A DNA stretch of 64,000 nt. Origin: Mammaliicoccus lentus. Its GTDB lineage: Bacteria > Bacillota > Bacilli > Staphylococcales > Staphylococcaceae. The stretch spans positions 55,864 to 119,863 of the forward strand of contig NZ_PPRS01000037.1 in the NCBI RefSeq assembly GCF_002902755.1, given 5' to 3'. A program made the translations under genes and the position numbers. Below, one piece after another: positions 1 to 8,659 of the stretch (its first letter is position 1; every line of letters starts with the position of its first letter). The notes beneath the pieces were generated by a model. It was given only the letters and a program-made list of their open reading frames with translations. It was not told where the DNA came from and did not search any database.

Positions 1-73
1 ACTCAATTGTACGTTTAAATTTGTACAAGTGTCAAGGACATCACCTTTATTTTTCATATGATTTCAATAAAAA

Positions 74-117
74 AGCGTTCTATAAATCATCTCATTACAA
101 GTGATTTATAGAACGCT
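74..117 (-). terminator. recA intrinsic terminator
   Basis: A perfect 16-bp inverted repeat (arms AGCGTTCTATAAATCA and its complement) with a 12-nt loop lies just past the recA stop. On the minus strand it is followed by a run of T residues, as expected for a Rho-independent terminator. Bases 1-73 hold no gene that I can see. Confidence 0.85.
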
Positions 118-125
118 AATAAAAG

Positions 126-1196
126 TTATTGATCTAGCAATGATTCTTGCTCAGGATTTTCTTCTTTTTTATCTTTCTTATCTTTCTTAGCTTCTTCTTT
201 AGGTTTACCATTAAAACCTAATTCATTTCTAAGAATAGAATCAATTTCTTCAATGATAGCTGGGTTTTCTTTCAAGTATGTTTTAACATTTTCTTTACCT
301 TGTCCCATTCTTTCGCCATTATAAGAATACCAAGCACCTGATTTATCGACGATTTCATATTCAACAGCTAAATCGATTAATTCGCCTTCACGTGAAATAC
401 CTTCACCGTACATAATATCAACTTCTGCTACTCTAAATGGTGGTGCCACTTTGTTCTTAACAACTTTAATCTTAGTACGGTTACCTACAACTTCTTGACC
501 TTGTTTCAATTGTTCGGCTCTACGCACTTCTAAACGAACAGAACTATAGAATTTAAGTGCACGACCACCAGGTGTAACTTCAGGGTTACCGAACATAACG
601 CCTACTTTTTCACGGATTTGGTTGATAAATATTGCAGTTGTATTTGATTTAGATATTGCAGCTGATAATTTACGTAAAGCTTGGCTCATTAGACGAGCTT
701 GTAAACCAACGTGTGTATCGCCCATTTCGCCTTCAATTTCAGCCTTAGGTGTAAGAGCAGCTACAGAGTCAACGATAATAATATCAACAGCACCACTTCT
801 TACGAATGCTTCAGCAATCTCTAGTCCTTGTTCCCCGTGGTCAGGTTGTGATAAATAAAGGTTATCTATATCTACGCCTAAATTCTTAGCATAAACTGGG
901 TCTAAAGCATGCTCAGCATCGATAAACGCAGCTACGCCTCCTTGACGTTGAGCTTCTGCAATAGCATGAAGCGCAACAGTTGTCTTACCAGAACTTTCTG
1001 GTCCATATATTTCAATAATACGTCCTTTAGGATATCCACCTACTCCTAAAGCTTTATCTAATGTAATAGATCCACTGGACACAGCTGAAACTTCTCTACT
1101 TGTGTTATCCCCAAGTTTCATAACTGCCCCTTTACCAAAGGATTTTTCCATATTCTTAATTACTGTATCGAGTGCTTTCTGACGTTGTTCGTTCAC
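126..1196 (-). CDS. recA: RecA recombinase
   Basis: ATP-dependent strand-exchange protein for homologous repair and co-protease for LexA cleavage in the SOS response. The 356-aa product has the Walker A motif GPESSGKTT at about residues 65-73, the loop [10 protein letters not shown], and the L1/L2 region around [17 protein letters not shown]. The C-terminal tail from about residue 325 is a Lys/Glu-rich acidic-basic stretch ending ESLLDQ; such tails vary between species. Translation starts at GTG, preceded by AGGAGG at a normal distance. A LexA-type box lies in the upstream gap and a strong terminator follows the gene, so recA is probably its own transcription unit, although cinA lies immediately upstream and some read-through is possible. 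Confidence 0.98.
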   Translation of the reverse strand: MNEQRQKALDTVIKNMEKSFGKGAVMKLGDNTSREVSAVSSGSITLDKALGVGGYPKGRIIEIYGPESSGKTTVALHAIAEAQRQGGVAAFIDAEHALDPVYAKNLGVDIDNLYLSQPDHGEQGLEIAEAFVRSGAVDIIIVDSVAALTPKAEIEGEMGDTHVGLQARLMSQALRKLSAAISKSNTTAIFINQIREKVGVMFGNPEVTPGGRALKFYSSVRLEVRRAEQLKQGQEVVGNRTKIKVVKNKVAPPFRVAEVDIMYGEGISREGELIDLAVEYEIVDKSGAWYSYNGERMGQGKENVKTYLKENPAIIEEIDSILRNELGFNGKPKEEAKKDKKDKKEENPEQESLLDQ

Positions 1197-1279
1197 GCGA
1201 TAACCTCCTATATATATAAAATGAGTTTACTTGTTTAATTAGCTATCATTTACTATAAATCTTTTTCTCTTAAAATGCA

Positions 1280-1302
1280 AGTATAAAGCGAATATTTGTT
1301 CG
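1280..1302 (-). promoter_or_regulatory. recA promoter with LexA (SOS) box
   Basis: Positions 1289-1302 read CGAATATTTGTTCG, a one-mismatch fit to the Gram-positive SOS box CGAACNNNNGTTCG. A minus-strand -10-like TATACT lies at 1280-1285, so the box overlaps the -10/-35 spacer, where LexA would block RNA polymerase. A weaker half-site, CGAACATAAGTG, starts at 1332. The -35 is poor. Confidence 0.75.
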
Positions 1303-1357
1303 TGTTTTTATGTGTGTTTTCTTAATAAATGCGAACATAAGTGCCACTTTTATGAAT

Positions 1358-2515
1358 TTATGCTTGTTCTCTTAAAAAATTCAAAAATTCAATAAGCGCT
1401 ATATTACTGATTCTATCACGTTTCCCAGCATAAGATTGACTCAGTCTAGAATTAAATTTTTTGTGTTTTTGCACATCTGAAATATAAACCATCGATTCTT
1501 CATCTTGTTCCAATAATATTAAGACAGTATCTACATTAAATCTTTCTTTTAATTTAAAAGCAATGTTCTCAACATTATCTTGCTTAGAAATATTTAATAG
1601 TTGATCAATACTTTCTTCTTGTATGACATAACCTTTTAAGTATTTTTCACTTTTATCATTTAATTTCAACCTTGATAACAGTATACCATCTGTAATACCA
1701 TCGTATACTAAAAAGGGCTTATCTGTATGTGAAAAAACAGCTTCTTCCATCGTAGTATCATCACTACCGTAATAATATGAACCTATTCGATTTAAAATTT
1801 CTTCTTTTACTGGATTTATTAATTCCAAAGCTTCCTGTTTAGTATTTGAATTTGTTGTGATTCTTAGGGAAACTTCATGTGAACCAGCTAGTGGTGCAAT
1901 TGTCGGATTAGTTTGGTTGTCAATTAAGTCCATACACTCTGTTTCAAGTCTTGATTCCCCGATACCAGCAAATTTTAATGATTCAGAATGAATAACACGT
2001 TCCTCATTTAAAAAATAAGGTACAAGATATTGTGTTACCATTGGCTTTAATTCTCTAGGTGGTCCAGGTAATAACACGATTTTTTTATCTTCATGTTCAA
2101 CATACATACCTGGAGCCATACCAACATCATTTTTTAACACTTTGCTTCCTTCAATTACTAGCGCTTGCTGTTTATTATTTGGTGTCATCGGTCTATTTTC
2201 ATTCTTAAAATATTGCTCAATAAATTCCATCGCTTCTTTGTTTGTTTCTAAACCTCTTCCTAACACATTAGCTACTGTTTGTTTCGTTAAGTCATCTTTA
2301 GTAGGACCTAAACCACCTGTTAAAATGACCACGTCATGTGCCGCCAATTCTTCTTGTATTGCACGCTCAAGCCTAGAAGGGTTATCTCCTACTGCTACGT
2401 GTCTCATTATACTAGCACCAAGTTCATTAAACGTTTTTGATATAAACTGAGCATTAGTATTTGCAATCTGACCTAATAAAATTTCTGTTCCTACACTAAG
2501 TATACTTACTTTCAT
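1358..2515 (-). CDS. cinA: CinA family protein (competence/damage-inducible)
   Basis: 385 aa. The N-terminal two thirds is a MoaB/MogA-like fold with the conserved VGTEILLGQIANTNAQF, LTGGLGPTKDDLT and LLPGPPRE motifs; in other bacteria this domain has been linked to pyridine-nucleotide/ADP-ribose pyrophosphatase activity. The C-terminal 130 residues occupy the place of the NMN deamidase (PncC) domain but lack the usual Ser-Cys-Thr-Gly-Gly-type motif. The matching stretch reads YDGITDGILLSRL, so deamidase activity is doubtful. The ATG start has AGGAGGAA upstream. cinA-recA adjacency is the common Firmicutes arrangement and fits a DNA-uptake/repair connection. Confidence 0.93.
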   Translation of the reverse strand: MKVSILSVGTEILLGQIANTNAQFISKTFNELGASIMRHVAVGDNPSRLERAIQEELAAHDVVILTGGLGPTKDDLTKQTVANVLGRGLETNKEAMEFIEQYFKNENRPMTPNNKQQALVIEGSKVLKNDVGMAPGMYVEHEDKKIVLLPGPPRELKPMVTQYLVPYFLNEERVIHSESLKFAGIGESRLETECMDLIDNQTNPTIAPLAGSHEVSLRITTNSNTKQEALELINPVKEEILNRIGSYYYGSDDTTMEEAVFSHTDKPFLVYDGITDGILLSRLKLNDKSEKYLKGYVIQEESIDQLLNISKQDNVENIAFKLKERFNVDTVLILLEQDEESMVYISDVQKHKKFNSRLSQSYAGKRDRISNIALIEFLNFLREQA

Positions 2516-2580
2516 TTTATTCCTCCTAAAGAAAGTGAAAGGGACATCAATTTCTTGTTCTCATAAGATTTCGTTGCCCC

Positions 2581-2589
2581 ATCATAGCA
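2581..2589 (-). promoter_or_regulatory. possible cinA promoter (extended -10)
   Basis: The minus strand reads TGCTATGAT, an extended -10 element, about 70 bases before the cinA ATG, with no good -35. It fits because the preceding gene, pgsA, ends in a terminator hairpin. Confidence 0.4.
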
Positions 2590-2658
2590 AAGATAACAAG
2601 AATTAAATGAGTTTAGCATAAACAATCTTCAATTCAGTTAACTACTGCCAATATAACA

Positions 2659-2695
2659 AAAGAGCCTGAGACATTGAATATGTCCCGGACTCTTT
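2659..2695 (-). terminator. pgsA terminator
   Basis: A 16-bp imperfect stem of the type AAAGAGCCTGAGACAT / ATGTCCCGGACTCTTT with a 5-nt loop follows the pgsA stop and precedes a T-rich stretch on the minus strand. Hairpins built on a gagcctgggacat core are common between staphylococcal genes, so this may be a member of a dispersed terminator family. Confidence 0.75.
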
Positions 2696-2706
2696 ACAAG
2701 ATATAA

Positions 2707-3288
2707 CTATTTTGAGCCTTTAAACACATCTCTACCATGGTAAAAGTATTCAATACCAGATAAGATTGTAAAGAATGTTCCTATGTACAATAACCATTGA
2801 CCTAAATTAATTTGACATAACATAGAAAATGGTTCTTGTAATAAAATAAATACGAGTGCCACCATCGTAACGGCAGTTTTGATTTTACCTAATTGCCCAG
2901 CTGCACTTACAAATCCTTGTTCTATTTGTAAAAGTCTTAAACCAGTAACGGCAAATTCTCTTGCTATAATAATAATAGCTATAACTGAAGAAACTTTGTC
3001 TAATTCCACTAGCGCTATTAATGCACTTGCAACTAATAATTTGTCAGCTAATGGATCTAAAAATTTCCCCATATTAGTAACGAGTTGCCACTTTCTTGCC
3101 AAGTAACCATCAAACCAATCAGTAGCAGATGCTATTATAAAAATAATAGCGGCGATAAATTGTTCAATTCTCATTTCTTGTCCAAATAAGAAATCCATCT
3201 TACCCATATTAAAATCTACAAGTAAGAAAAGTACAAAAACAGGTATTAATATAACACGTAATACCGTTAATTGGTTAGGAATATTCAT
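2707..3288 (-). CDS. pgsA: CDP-diacylglycerol-glycerol-3-phosphate 3-phosphatidyltransferase
   Basis: Makes phosphatidylglycerophosphate from CDP-diacylglycerol and glycerol-3-phosphate, the committed step to phosphatidylglycerol and cardiolipin. The 193-aa protein has about five hydrophobic segments and the CDP-alcohol phosphatidyltransferase signature DG..AR........G...D...D, seen in [11 protein letters not shown] followed by [12 protein letters not shown]. It is an integral membrane protein of normal family length. It follows the RodZ-like gene by about 65 bp and ends in its own terminator. The order ymfK-rodZ-pgsA-cinA-recA is as in Bacillus and Staphylococcus. Loss-of-function changes in pgsA are known from daptomycin-resistant Gram-positives; nothing in this copy looks defective. 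Confidence 0.97.
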   Translation of the reverse strand: MNIPNQLTVLRVILIPVFVLFLLVDFNMGKMDFLFGQEMRIEQFIAAIIFIIASATDWFDGYLARKWQLVTNMGKFLDPLADKLLVASALIALVELDKVSSVIAIIIIAREFAVTGLRLLQIEQGFVSAAGQLGKIKTAVTMVALVFILLQEPFSMLCQINLGQWLLYIGTFFTILSGIEYFYHGRDVFKGSK

Positions 3289-3352
3289 ATGCTTTCTCCT
3301 TCTTTACTATCAATCCCATAATAATACTATTATAAATCAATCATACTGAGAA

Positions 3353-3748
3353 TTAAACGATTATTATCAACAATATCCATAAGATAAGTAATAGGCCAAA
3401 AAATGTAACCATTTGAATGATTAATTTAGAAACCATATTATTTTCTGATATTTCTGATTGGCTTCTTTTTTCTTGTGTAAGCTGGCGAAATGCTTCTTTT
3501 GCAGATGGTGCTGATTTAGGTAATTCACTTTGATGTTTATCTATTAATTCTTTAGGACTCATATTAATAGATGAAGCATATTTTGTAATAAAGCCTCTCG
3601 TATAATCTGGATTTGGTAAATTTTCAAAATCATTTTTTTCTATCATGACTAGAAATTGACGTTGAATTTTGGTCTTTTCTTCTAATTCAACTAACGTCAT
3701 ACCAAGTTGCTCTCTTTTATTTCGTAAAATCTCGCCAATATTTTTCAA
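3353..3748 (-). CDS. Short RodZ-like helix-turn-helix membrane protein
   Basis: 131 aa. Residues 1-70 form a RodZ/YmfM-type helix-turn-helix (NIGEILRNKREQLGMTLVELEEKT, then FENLPNPDYTRGFITKYA region). A short polar linker follows, then one transmembrane segment at about 108-130 at the extreme C-terminus. RodZ proteins of rods continue into an extracellular domain; this one stops at the membrane, as is usual in staphylococci. In rods RodZ links MreB to the elongation machinery; in a coccus lacking MreB its partner is unknown. The start is TTG, preceded by GGTGG at 7 nt. It sits between ymfK and pgsA in the normal order. Confidence 0.88.
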   Translation of the reverse strand: MKNIGEILRNKREQLGMTLVELEEKTKIQRQFLVMIEKNDFENLPNPDYTRGFITKYASSINMSPKELIDKHQSELPKSAPSAKEAFRQLTQEKRSQSEISENNMVSKLIIQMVTFFGLLLILWILLIIIV

Positions 3749-3769
3749 ACTTTTTCCACCTCTACAAGA

Positions 3770-4585
3770 TTATTCAAAGAATCCAAATCCATCACCAAAT
3801 CCCATACTATCATTTGAAAATAAATCATTTTTATTTAATTGTTCATATGTAATTTCTTGATCTTCAGTTTCTCTCAACTCAATAATATAGTCAAAGTCTT
3901 CTAAACTATATTCAGAACGCTGTACAAATAGATCAGGGTGTTCTACGACTTTAATTGTCGGTAGACTCATCACTTCTCTCACGAGTTGTTTATGTTTTTC
4001 GTCGGTTTGTTTCGAAGTGACAGCACCATCAATAATATAAACGTTTTTATCGCTATATTCACCTTTAAGCAATGAACTTCTTACAGTTTGTTTGATTAAA
4101 GTAGAACTGATAAACAACCATTTTTTATGTGCACACACACTTGCTGCAACAACTGATTCTGTTTTACCAACACGTGGCATACCTCTTACACCAATTAATT
4201 TATGTCTATCTTCTTTAAATAACTCAGCCATAAAATCAACTAACAAACCTAAATCTTTTCTTTCAAAACGAAATGTTTTTTTATCATCTATATCACGTTT
4301 AATATATCGCCCATGCCTTACTGCTAATCTATCTCTTAAACCAGGAGTTCGTAATTTTTTTATTGTGATGTCATCAATTTCTTTTACGATGTTCTCAAAG
4401 CGTTTTACTTTATCCATATCATCTGTCTTTATAAGTAATCCACGCCTACCTTGATCTACACCATTAATAGTAATAATGTTAATGCCTAATATACCTAGTA
4501 AACTAGAAATATCACCTAACAACCCTGCTCTGTTTACTTGAATATCATATTCTAAATACCATTCTTTTTTAATGACTTCTCCCAT
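3770..4585 (-). CDS. ymfK: YmfK-like protein (DUF3388), ACT-like N-terminus
   Basis: 271 aa from the ATG at 4585, which is preceded by GGGGTGG; an upstream in-frame ATG at 4618 has no ribosome site. The N-terminal 80 residues resemble an ACT-type ligand-binding fold (NRAGLLGDISSLLGILGINI). The rest carries GVRGMPRVGKTESVVAA, which resembles a nucleotide-binding P-loop (GxxxxGKT/S), and LFISSTLIKQTVRSSLL. The family is conserved in Bacilli beside ymfI and pgsA, and its function is not established. It overlaps none of its neighbours but lies only 16 bp after ymfI, so the two are probably co-transcribed. The ACT plus P-loop reading is my inference from motifs. Confidence 0.88.
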   Translation of the reverse strand: MGEVIKKEWYLEYDIQVNRAGLLGDISSLLGILGINIITINGVDQGRRGLLIKTDDMDKVKRFENIVKEIDDITIKKLRTPGLRDRLAVRHGRYIKRDIDDKKTFRFERKDLGLLVDFMAELFKEDRHKLIGVRGMPRVGKTESVVAASVCAHKKWLFISSTLIKQTVRSSLLKGEYSDKNVYIIDGAVTSKQTDEKHKQLVREVMSLPTIKVVEHPDLFVQRSEYSLEDFDYIIELRETEDQEITYEQLNKNDLFSNDSMGFGDGFGFFE

Positions 4586-4601
4586 AATATCCACCCCAAT
4601 A

Positions 4602-5306
4602 TCAAGTATACCATCCACCGTTAATACGAAGTACTTGTCCTGTCACACTTTGAGATAACGGGTCCAATAAATAAGCTACACATGAACTAATCTCTTTAGT
4701 AGTGATAAATCGATTTTGTGGTATATCTTCTTTTAATTGTATTTGTGTCATTTCATCTAGTTCATTTGTCATTTTACCATGAACGACACCTGGAGTTATA
4801 GCGTTAACTGTAATGGATGTTAAAGCTAATTCTTTTGCAAGAGATTTTACAAATCCAAGTTGCGCAGCTTTCATGGTAGAATAAATCGTTTCATAGCTAG
4901 CACCTGTTTCTCCCCAGATTGATGAGATGACTATGATGCGTCCATTATCACTTTGCCTTAAACGATCCACTAATGCTTGTACAACTTTTATTAAATTATA
5001 AACATTTATCAAATATTGTCCATCAATATCCTCGTCAGACATATCTTGAATGGCGCCAAATAATGATTGACCAGCAACATAAATTAAATGGTCAATATGA
5101 TTAATTTCATCCAGTTCACGAAATGTTATTTTTTCTGTAAGATCTAATTTCAAAAATGAAACTGGTTGATGTTTATAGCGCGATTTTAATGTTTCTATAT
5201 CTGCATTATTATAATGTAATATAACTTCATCGCCTCGTGCTAGGCATTCATCAACTATTGAAAGACCTATATCACCGCTTCCTCCAATAATTAATGATTT
5301 AGCCAT
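4602..5306 (-). CDS. ymfI: Short-chain dehydrogenase/reductase YmfI
   Basis: 234-aa Rossmann-fold oxidoreductase. The NAD(P)-binding glycine motif is GGSGDIG at about 8-14, an Asn-Xaa-Ala-Gly-like turn is present (YVAGQS), the catalytic Ser lies in VISSIWGE, and the Tyr/Lys pair is YSTMK. The C-terminus VTGQVLRINGGWY is typical of FabG-like SDRs. The substrate is unknown; in Bacillus relatives it is annotated as an FabG-type reductase. Its first codons overlap the end of ymfH by 8 bp, indicating translational coupling. Confidence 0.93.
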   Translation of the reverse strand: MAKSLIIGGSGDIGLSIVDECLARGDEVILHYNNADIETLKSRYKHQPVSFLKLDLTEKITFRELDEINHIDHLIYVAGQSLFGAIQDMSDEDIDGQYLINVYNLIKVVQALVDRLRQSDNGRIIVISSIWGETGASYETIYSTMKAAQLGFVKSLAKELALTSITVNAITPGVVHGKMTNELDEMTQIQLKEDIPQNRFITTKEISSCVAYLLDPLSQSVTGQVLRINGGWYT

Positions 5307-6588
5307 TATCTTTCACCAAACGACTTTCTACGACATTATCAAAATTAATAAGCGATTTTAATGTATGGTGTACGCTATCAACTGTGATTGACTCTAAAAT
5401 ATCTATTAATCTAAAAAGTTCTACCCCTTCAAAATAAAATTTTGTATACTGATTAGCAATATATTCAGGTGAATTTAAACTCGATACAATTTCACCTAAT
5501 GTTTGTTTTCTTAATCTATTTAATTCTGATACATCGAAACCATTTTCTATATAACTTTGTAATTCTTCAAATATTGCTGACTTAAATTGATCATGTTTGT
5601 CTGTAGAAACAGCTAATATCAAGTAACTATAAGTAGCTTCATTAGCAAATTGGTAACCGAAAGTATCATCAATCACATCTTGCTCAAGTAGTTTTTGATA
5701 AAAGTCTGTTTGTTCACCGAACATTAAATCTAAAGCGAGCATCATTTCAATATCATTTTTAACTCTTATTTCATCAGAAATACTGTTAGGTTTGAATTTA
5801 AATGCAACCATTGATTTTTCATGAACAATCTCCATTTTTGTTTCTACATACTCTTGGTGTACTGATTCTGGTTCGTTAAATGGTTGACGTTGTATAGGAG
5901 GCATTTCACTTAATTCTCTTGTTGCTTCATGTTCCCTTACTAATTCAATTGTTTCTTCAGGGTCTACATCACCCACAACAATTAATACCATATTAGCAGG
6001 ATGGTAAAATGTTTCATAAGATAAATATAAATCATCTGCTGTTATTTTATATATACTTTCAACTGATCCAGCAATATCAATTTGAACCGGATGTTTATGG
6101 TACAAAGCGCCTAATGTTTGAAACATCAACTTATAATTTGGTTGTTCTTGGTACATTTTGATTTCTTCAGCAATAATACCTTTTTCTTTTTCTACAGTTT
6201 GTTCTGTAAAATATGGGCTTTCAATCATTTTTAGTAATCTAATAATATTGTCGTGAACATGGTCAGTAGCGCTAAATAAATAGCTTGTTCGATCAAATGT
6301 TGTAAATGCATTTACTTGTGCGTCGTTTTCAGCAAAACTTGTAAATACATCTCCTTCTTCCTTTTCAAATAATTTATGTTCTAGAAAATGGGCAACACCA
6401 TCAGGAACCGTTGCATATTCTGTTTCTCCATGTGGTTTAAAAGTATGGTCTAACGAACCAAATTTAGTTGTATATGTAACAAAAGTTTTATAAAAACCTT
6501 TTTTAGGAATAACGACTACTTTTAATCCATTTTCTAAAGTTTCTTCAAATACTGTCTCATCTATTTGTTCATAGTATTTATTCGTCAT
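5299..6588 (-). CDS. ymfH: M16 family zinc peptidase YmfH (catalytic partner)
   Basis: 429 aa from the ATG at 6588, chosen because AAGGTGA sits 5-6 nt before it; a GTG at 6597 overlaps that site. It has the inverted zinc motif HFLEH and the downstream glutamate of the M16 family (EKGIIAEEIKMY), so it should be an active metallopeptidase. The next gene upstream, ymfF, belongs to the same family but lacks the motif, so the two probably form an active/inactive pair like other M16B heterodimers. The start overlaps the ymfF stop. The substrate is unknown; Bacillus YmfH and YmfF are implicated in processing small peptides. Confidence 0.93.
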   Translation of the reverse strand: MTNKYYEQIDETVFEETLENGLKVVVIPKKGFYKTFVTYTTKFGSLDHTFKPHGETEYATVPDGVAHFLEHKLFEKEEGDVFTSFAENDAQVNAFTTFDRTSYLFSATDHVHDNIIRLLKMIESPYFTEQTVEKEKGIIAEEIKMYQEQPNYKLMFQTLGALYHKHPVQIDIAGSVESIYKITADDLYLSYETFYHPANMVLIVVGDVDPEETIELVREHEATRELSEMPPIQRQPFNEPESVHQEYVETKMEIVHEKSMVAFKFKPNSISDEIRVKNDIEMMLALDLMFGEQTDFYQKLLEQDVIDDTFGYQFANEATYSYLILAVSTDKHDQFKSAIFEELQSYIENGFDVSELNRLRKQTLGEIVSSLNSPEYIANQYTKFYFEGVELFRLIDILESITVDSVHHTLKSLINFDNVVESRLVKDNG

Positions 6589-7855
6589 CTTTTTCACCTT
6601 CAGTCAGTATATATATCGTATCTAATTGTCCTTGTTGTGAAATGTTCATAATAACTTTTTTAGTTATAGAATTTATTTCTTTAATCCATTCTTCATAATC
6701 ATATACGGATTGATATCTTGCATGCATATGCAATAAATCAACCATTTGTCTTTGTTTATCGAACATTTCTTGTGCATTTGATATAAGAACTTTCTTGGCT
6801 AGTTCTAACTTGTTGTCTTCAAAGTGGCCTTCTTGTAAATCTTTATAAATATTTAATATCGTTTCTTTAGCCACTTGTACTTTATCTTTAGATATGCCAC
6901 CAACTATATATAAGAAACCATTTCTCGCATCAATTTGTGAATGTATAGAATATGCTAAACTTTGTTTTTCTCTTACTTCACTAAACAATATAGAAGACGC
7001 ATCGCCACCCAATAACATGTTTAATACTAAGAAAGAATAGTATTCTTTAGAATGGAATGTAATAGGGAAACGGTACCCCATGTTTAACTTCGCTTGATCA
7101 ATTTCAGTATAATCAGTAATTTCTCTAACTTGATCAATATGTTTTATTGCAGATGTTTCAATTTCCATTTTATTATTATGTTCAAAAGTAAAATATTTTT
7201 TGCATAAAGATTTAACTTCTTCTAAGTCAACGTTCCCAATAATATAAGTTGAAATTGCGTTTTCTTCAAGCAAGTCTTGATATGTTTGTACTAAATTTTG
7301 TGCATTAATACTGTCTATATCTTCTAAATGGCCCGTTGCTAAAAATCTATATGGTTCATTTTCAAACATATGATTTAAAAATTGCAGGAATGCACGTTGA
7401 GATTTATTTTCTTCAATCGCAGTTAATTTTTTCTTTAGTAAAAATTTTTCTTGTTCTGTATATTTTTCATTAAATTGATTGCTTTCTATGTATGGATTAA
7501 ATATAACTTCATGTAATAATTGTATAGCTTTTTCTAATAATGAAGACTCACTATTCAAATACTTTTCATTTACGATTTCTATACCTATCGTCATGATATG
7601 ATTGTGCGCTTGTTTATTCACATAACTAAATAAATGTGCACCGTATAAATCTGCTAACAAGTTATTCATTTCTTTATCAGTTTGATATTTCTTCGTTACT
7701 CTAGTTAATAATTTACTTAATATAGACCTCGAAGTGATTGTTTCGCTATCTAGTGGCGCAACAAATTTAAAGACAATTGTTGTTGTTTTAAATTTCTTTG
7801 TTGGTATCACATAAACGTCGTTAGATGCTAATTGTATATGTTCAGTTGTTATCAT
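6578..7855 (-). CDS. ymfF: M16 family peptidase-like YmfF (non-catalytic partner)
   Basis: 425 aa from the ATG at 7855, preceded by GAGAGG. A longer reading to 7906 would run through the hairpin after the GntR gene and is rejected. The fold is M16-like: N-terminal half with LVTRV-type helices and a C-terminal half containing NMLLGGDASSILFSEVREKQSLAYS, a substrate-groove motif. No HxxEH zinc motif is present in the first 100 residues, so it is probably the structural or substrate-binding half of a heterodimer with YmfH. The two genes overlap by 11 bp. Confidence 0.92.
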   Translation of the reverse strand: MITTEHIQLASNDVYVIPTKKFKTTTIVFKFVAPLDSETITSRSILSKLLTRVTKKYQTDKEMNNLLADLYGAHLFSYVNKQAHNHIMTIGIEIVNEKYLNSESSLLEKAIQLLHEVIFNPYIESNQFNEKYTEQEKFLLKKKLTAIEENKSQRAFLQFLNHMFENEPYRFLATGHLEDIDSINAQNLVQTYQDLLEENAISTYIIGNVDLEEVKSLCKKYFTFEHNNKMEIETSAIKHIDQVREITDYTEIDQAKLNMGYRFPITFHSKEYYSFLVLNMLLGGDASSILFSEVREKQSLAYSIHSQIDARNGFLYIVGGISKDKVQVAKETILNIYKDLQEGHFEDNKLELAKKVLISNAQEMFDKQRQMVDLLHMHARYQSVYDYEEWIKEINSITKKVIMNISQQGQLDTIYILTEGEKDDE

Positions 7856-7888
7856 TTTTGATACCTCTCTTTTTTTATGTATAGATAT

Positions 7889-7924
7889 ACAGAAACAAAG
7901 CAACAATTGTTACTTTGTTTCTGT
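7889..7924 (-). terminator. Hairpin after the GntR-family gene
   Basis: A perfect 12-bp stem ACAGAAACAAAG / CTTTGTTTCTGT with a 12-nt loop lies 12 bp past the ymfC stop. The minus-strand T-run is poor, so it may slow rather than stop transcription into ymfF. Confidence 0.5.
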
Positions 7925-7936
7925 GTAATATAATGA

Positions 7937-8650
7937 TTATATCCTATTTCGTTTGATTCGAAACTTAACAAGACTACTTTTAAAGTAATTTAATGAATAA
8001 AGAACAGGTCTTTCTTGTTCATCGTAATGAATTTGAGTAAGTAACATCATAGCATCATCAGGATGAGAATTTAATATTTCGCTAATGTAAGGCTCATAGC
8101 TAATAGATTCTATCGATGTATCAGCACGAGTGATTTTATATTCTATTTTATTCTCTATTGCGGATAATAGAGATAAATTAGAATGATAGTCACTACATGG
8201 AAATAGAGCTGCAGAAATTTTATCTAAGCAATATACAACTGGTTCTCCATCAGCTGTCCTCAATCTTTCTATGACAGAAATGATAGCATTATCTTCTAAA
8301 TTCAAAACTTCTTTTTCAGTTATAGTCGTTACTTCTTCATCAAGACTAATGAATTCTGTACCAGCTTTCTGGCCGTTTTTCTCTATCATATTGGTAATAC
8401 TTACAAGTTCATCTAAAGGATAATAAAATGGTTGTCTTGGTTTTACTATCGTACCTTCTCCAGATTTTTGGGACAATATTTGCTCTGTTACAAGTTCATG
8501 AATAGCCTTTTCTATTTCTTCATATTCAATATCTAATGTTCTTTTTAACTCGAATTCCGTTGGTATAACTTCTCCCGGTTCTAGTTCACCTTTTTGAATT
8601 TTATCTAATAGCCAGTTTTTCACAAAATTAGTCGTTTCACTTGTAGACAT
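7937..8650 (-). CDS. ymfC: GntR/HutC-family regulator with UTRA domain (YmfC-like)
   Basis: 237 aa. Residues 1-70 are a winged helix (KIQKGELEPGEVIPTEFELK, then an operator-reading helix). The rest is a UTRA ligand-binding domain with IERLRTADGEPVVY and the C-terminal RPVLYSLNYF strand that commonly contacts sugar phosphates or similar effectors. The ligand is unknown. It lies 9 bp after ftsK, the same place as ymfC after spoIIIE in Bacillus. That conservation suggests a housekeeping role rather than a local sugar operon, and no transporter is adjacent. Confidence 0.9.
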   Translation of the reverse strand: MSTSETTNFVKNWLLDKIQKGELEPGEVIPTEFELKRTLDIEYEEIEKAIHELVTEQILSQKSGEGTIVKPRQPFYYPLDELVSITNMIEKNGQKAGTEFISLDEEVTTITEKEVLNLEDNAIISVIERLRTADGEPVVYCLDKISAALFPCSDYHSNLSLLSAIENKIEYKITRADTSIESISYEPYISEILNSHPDDAMMLLTQIHYDEQERPVLYSLNYFKSSLVKFRIKRNRI

Positions 8651-8659
8651 AATATCCCC

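Noticed and set aside
622..858. Antisense open frames inside core genes (for example here inside recA, and 35063-35407 inside arsB)
   Set aside because: They lie wholly opposite strongly conserved genes, lack ribosome sites and resemble no proteins.
7856..7906. N-terminal extension of YmfF
   Set aside because: The extra residues come from the hairpin after ymfC; the ATG at 7855 has GAGAGG.
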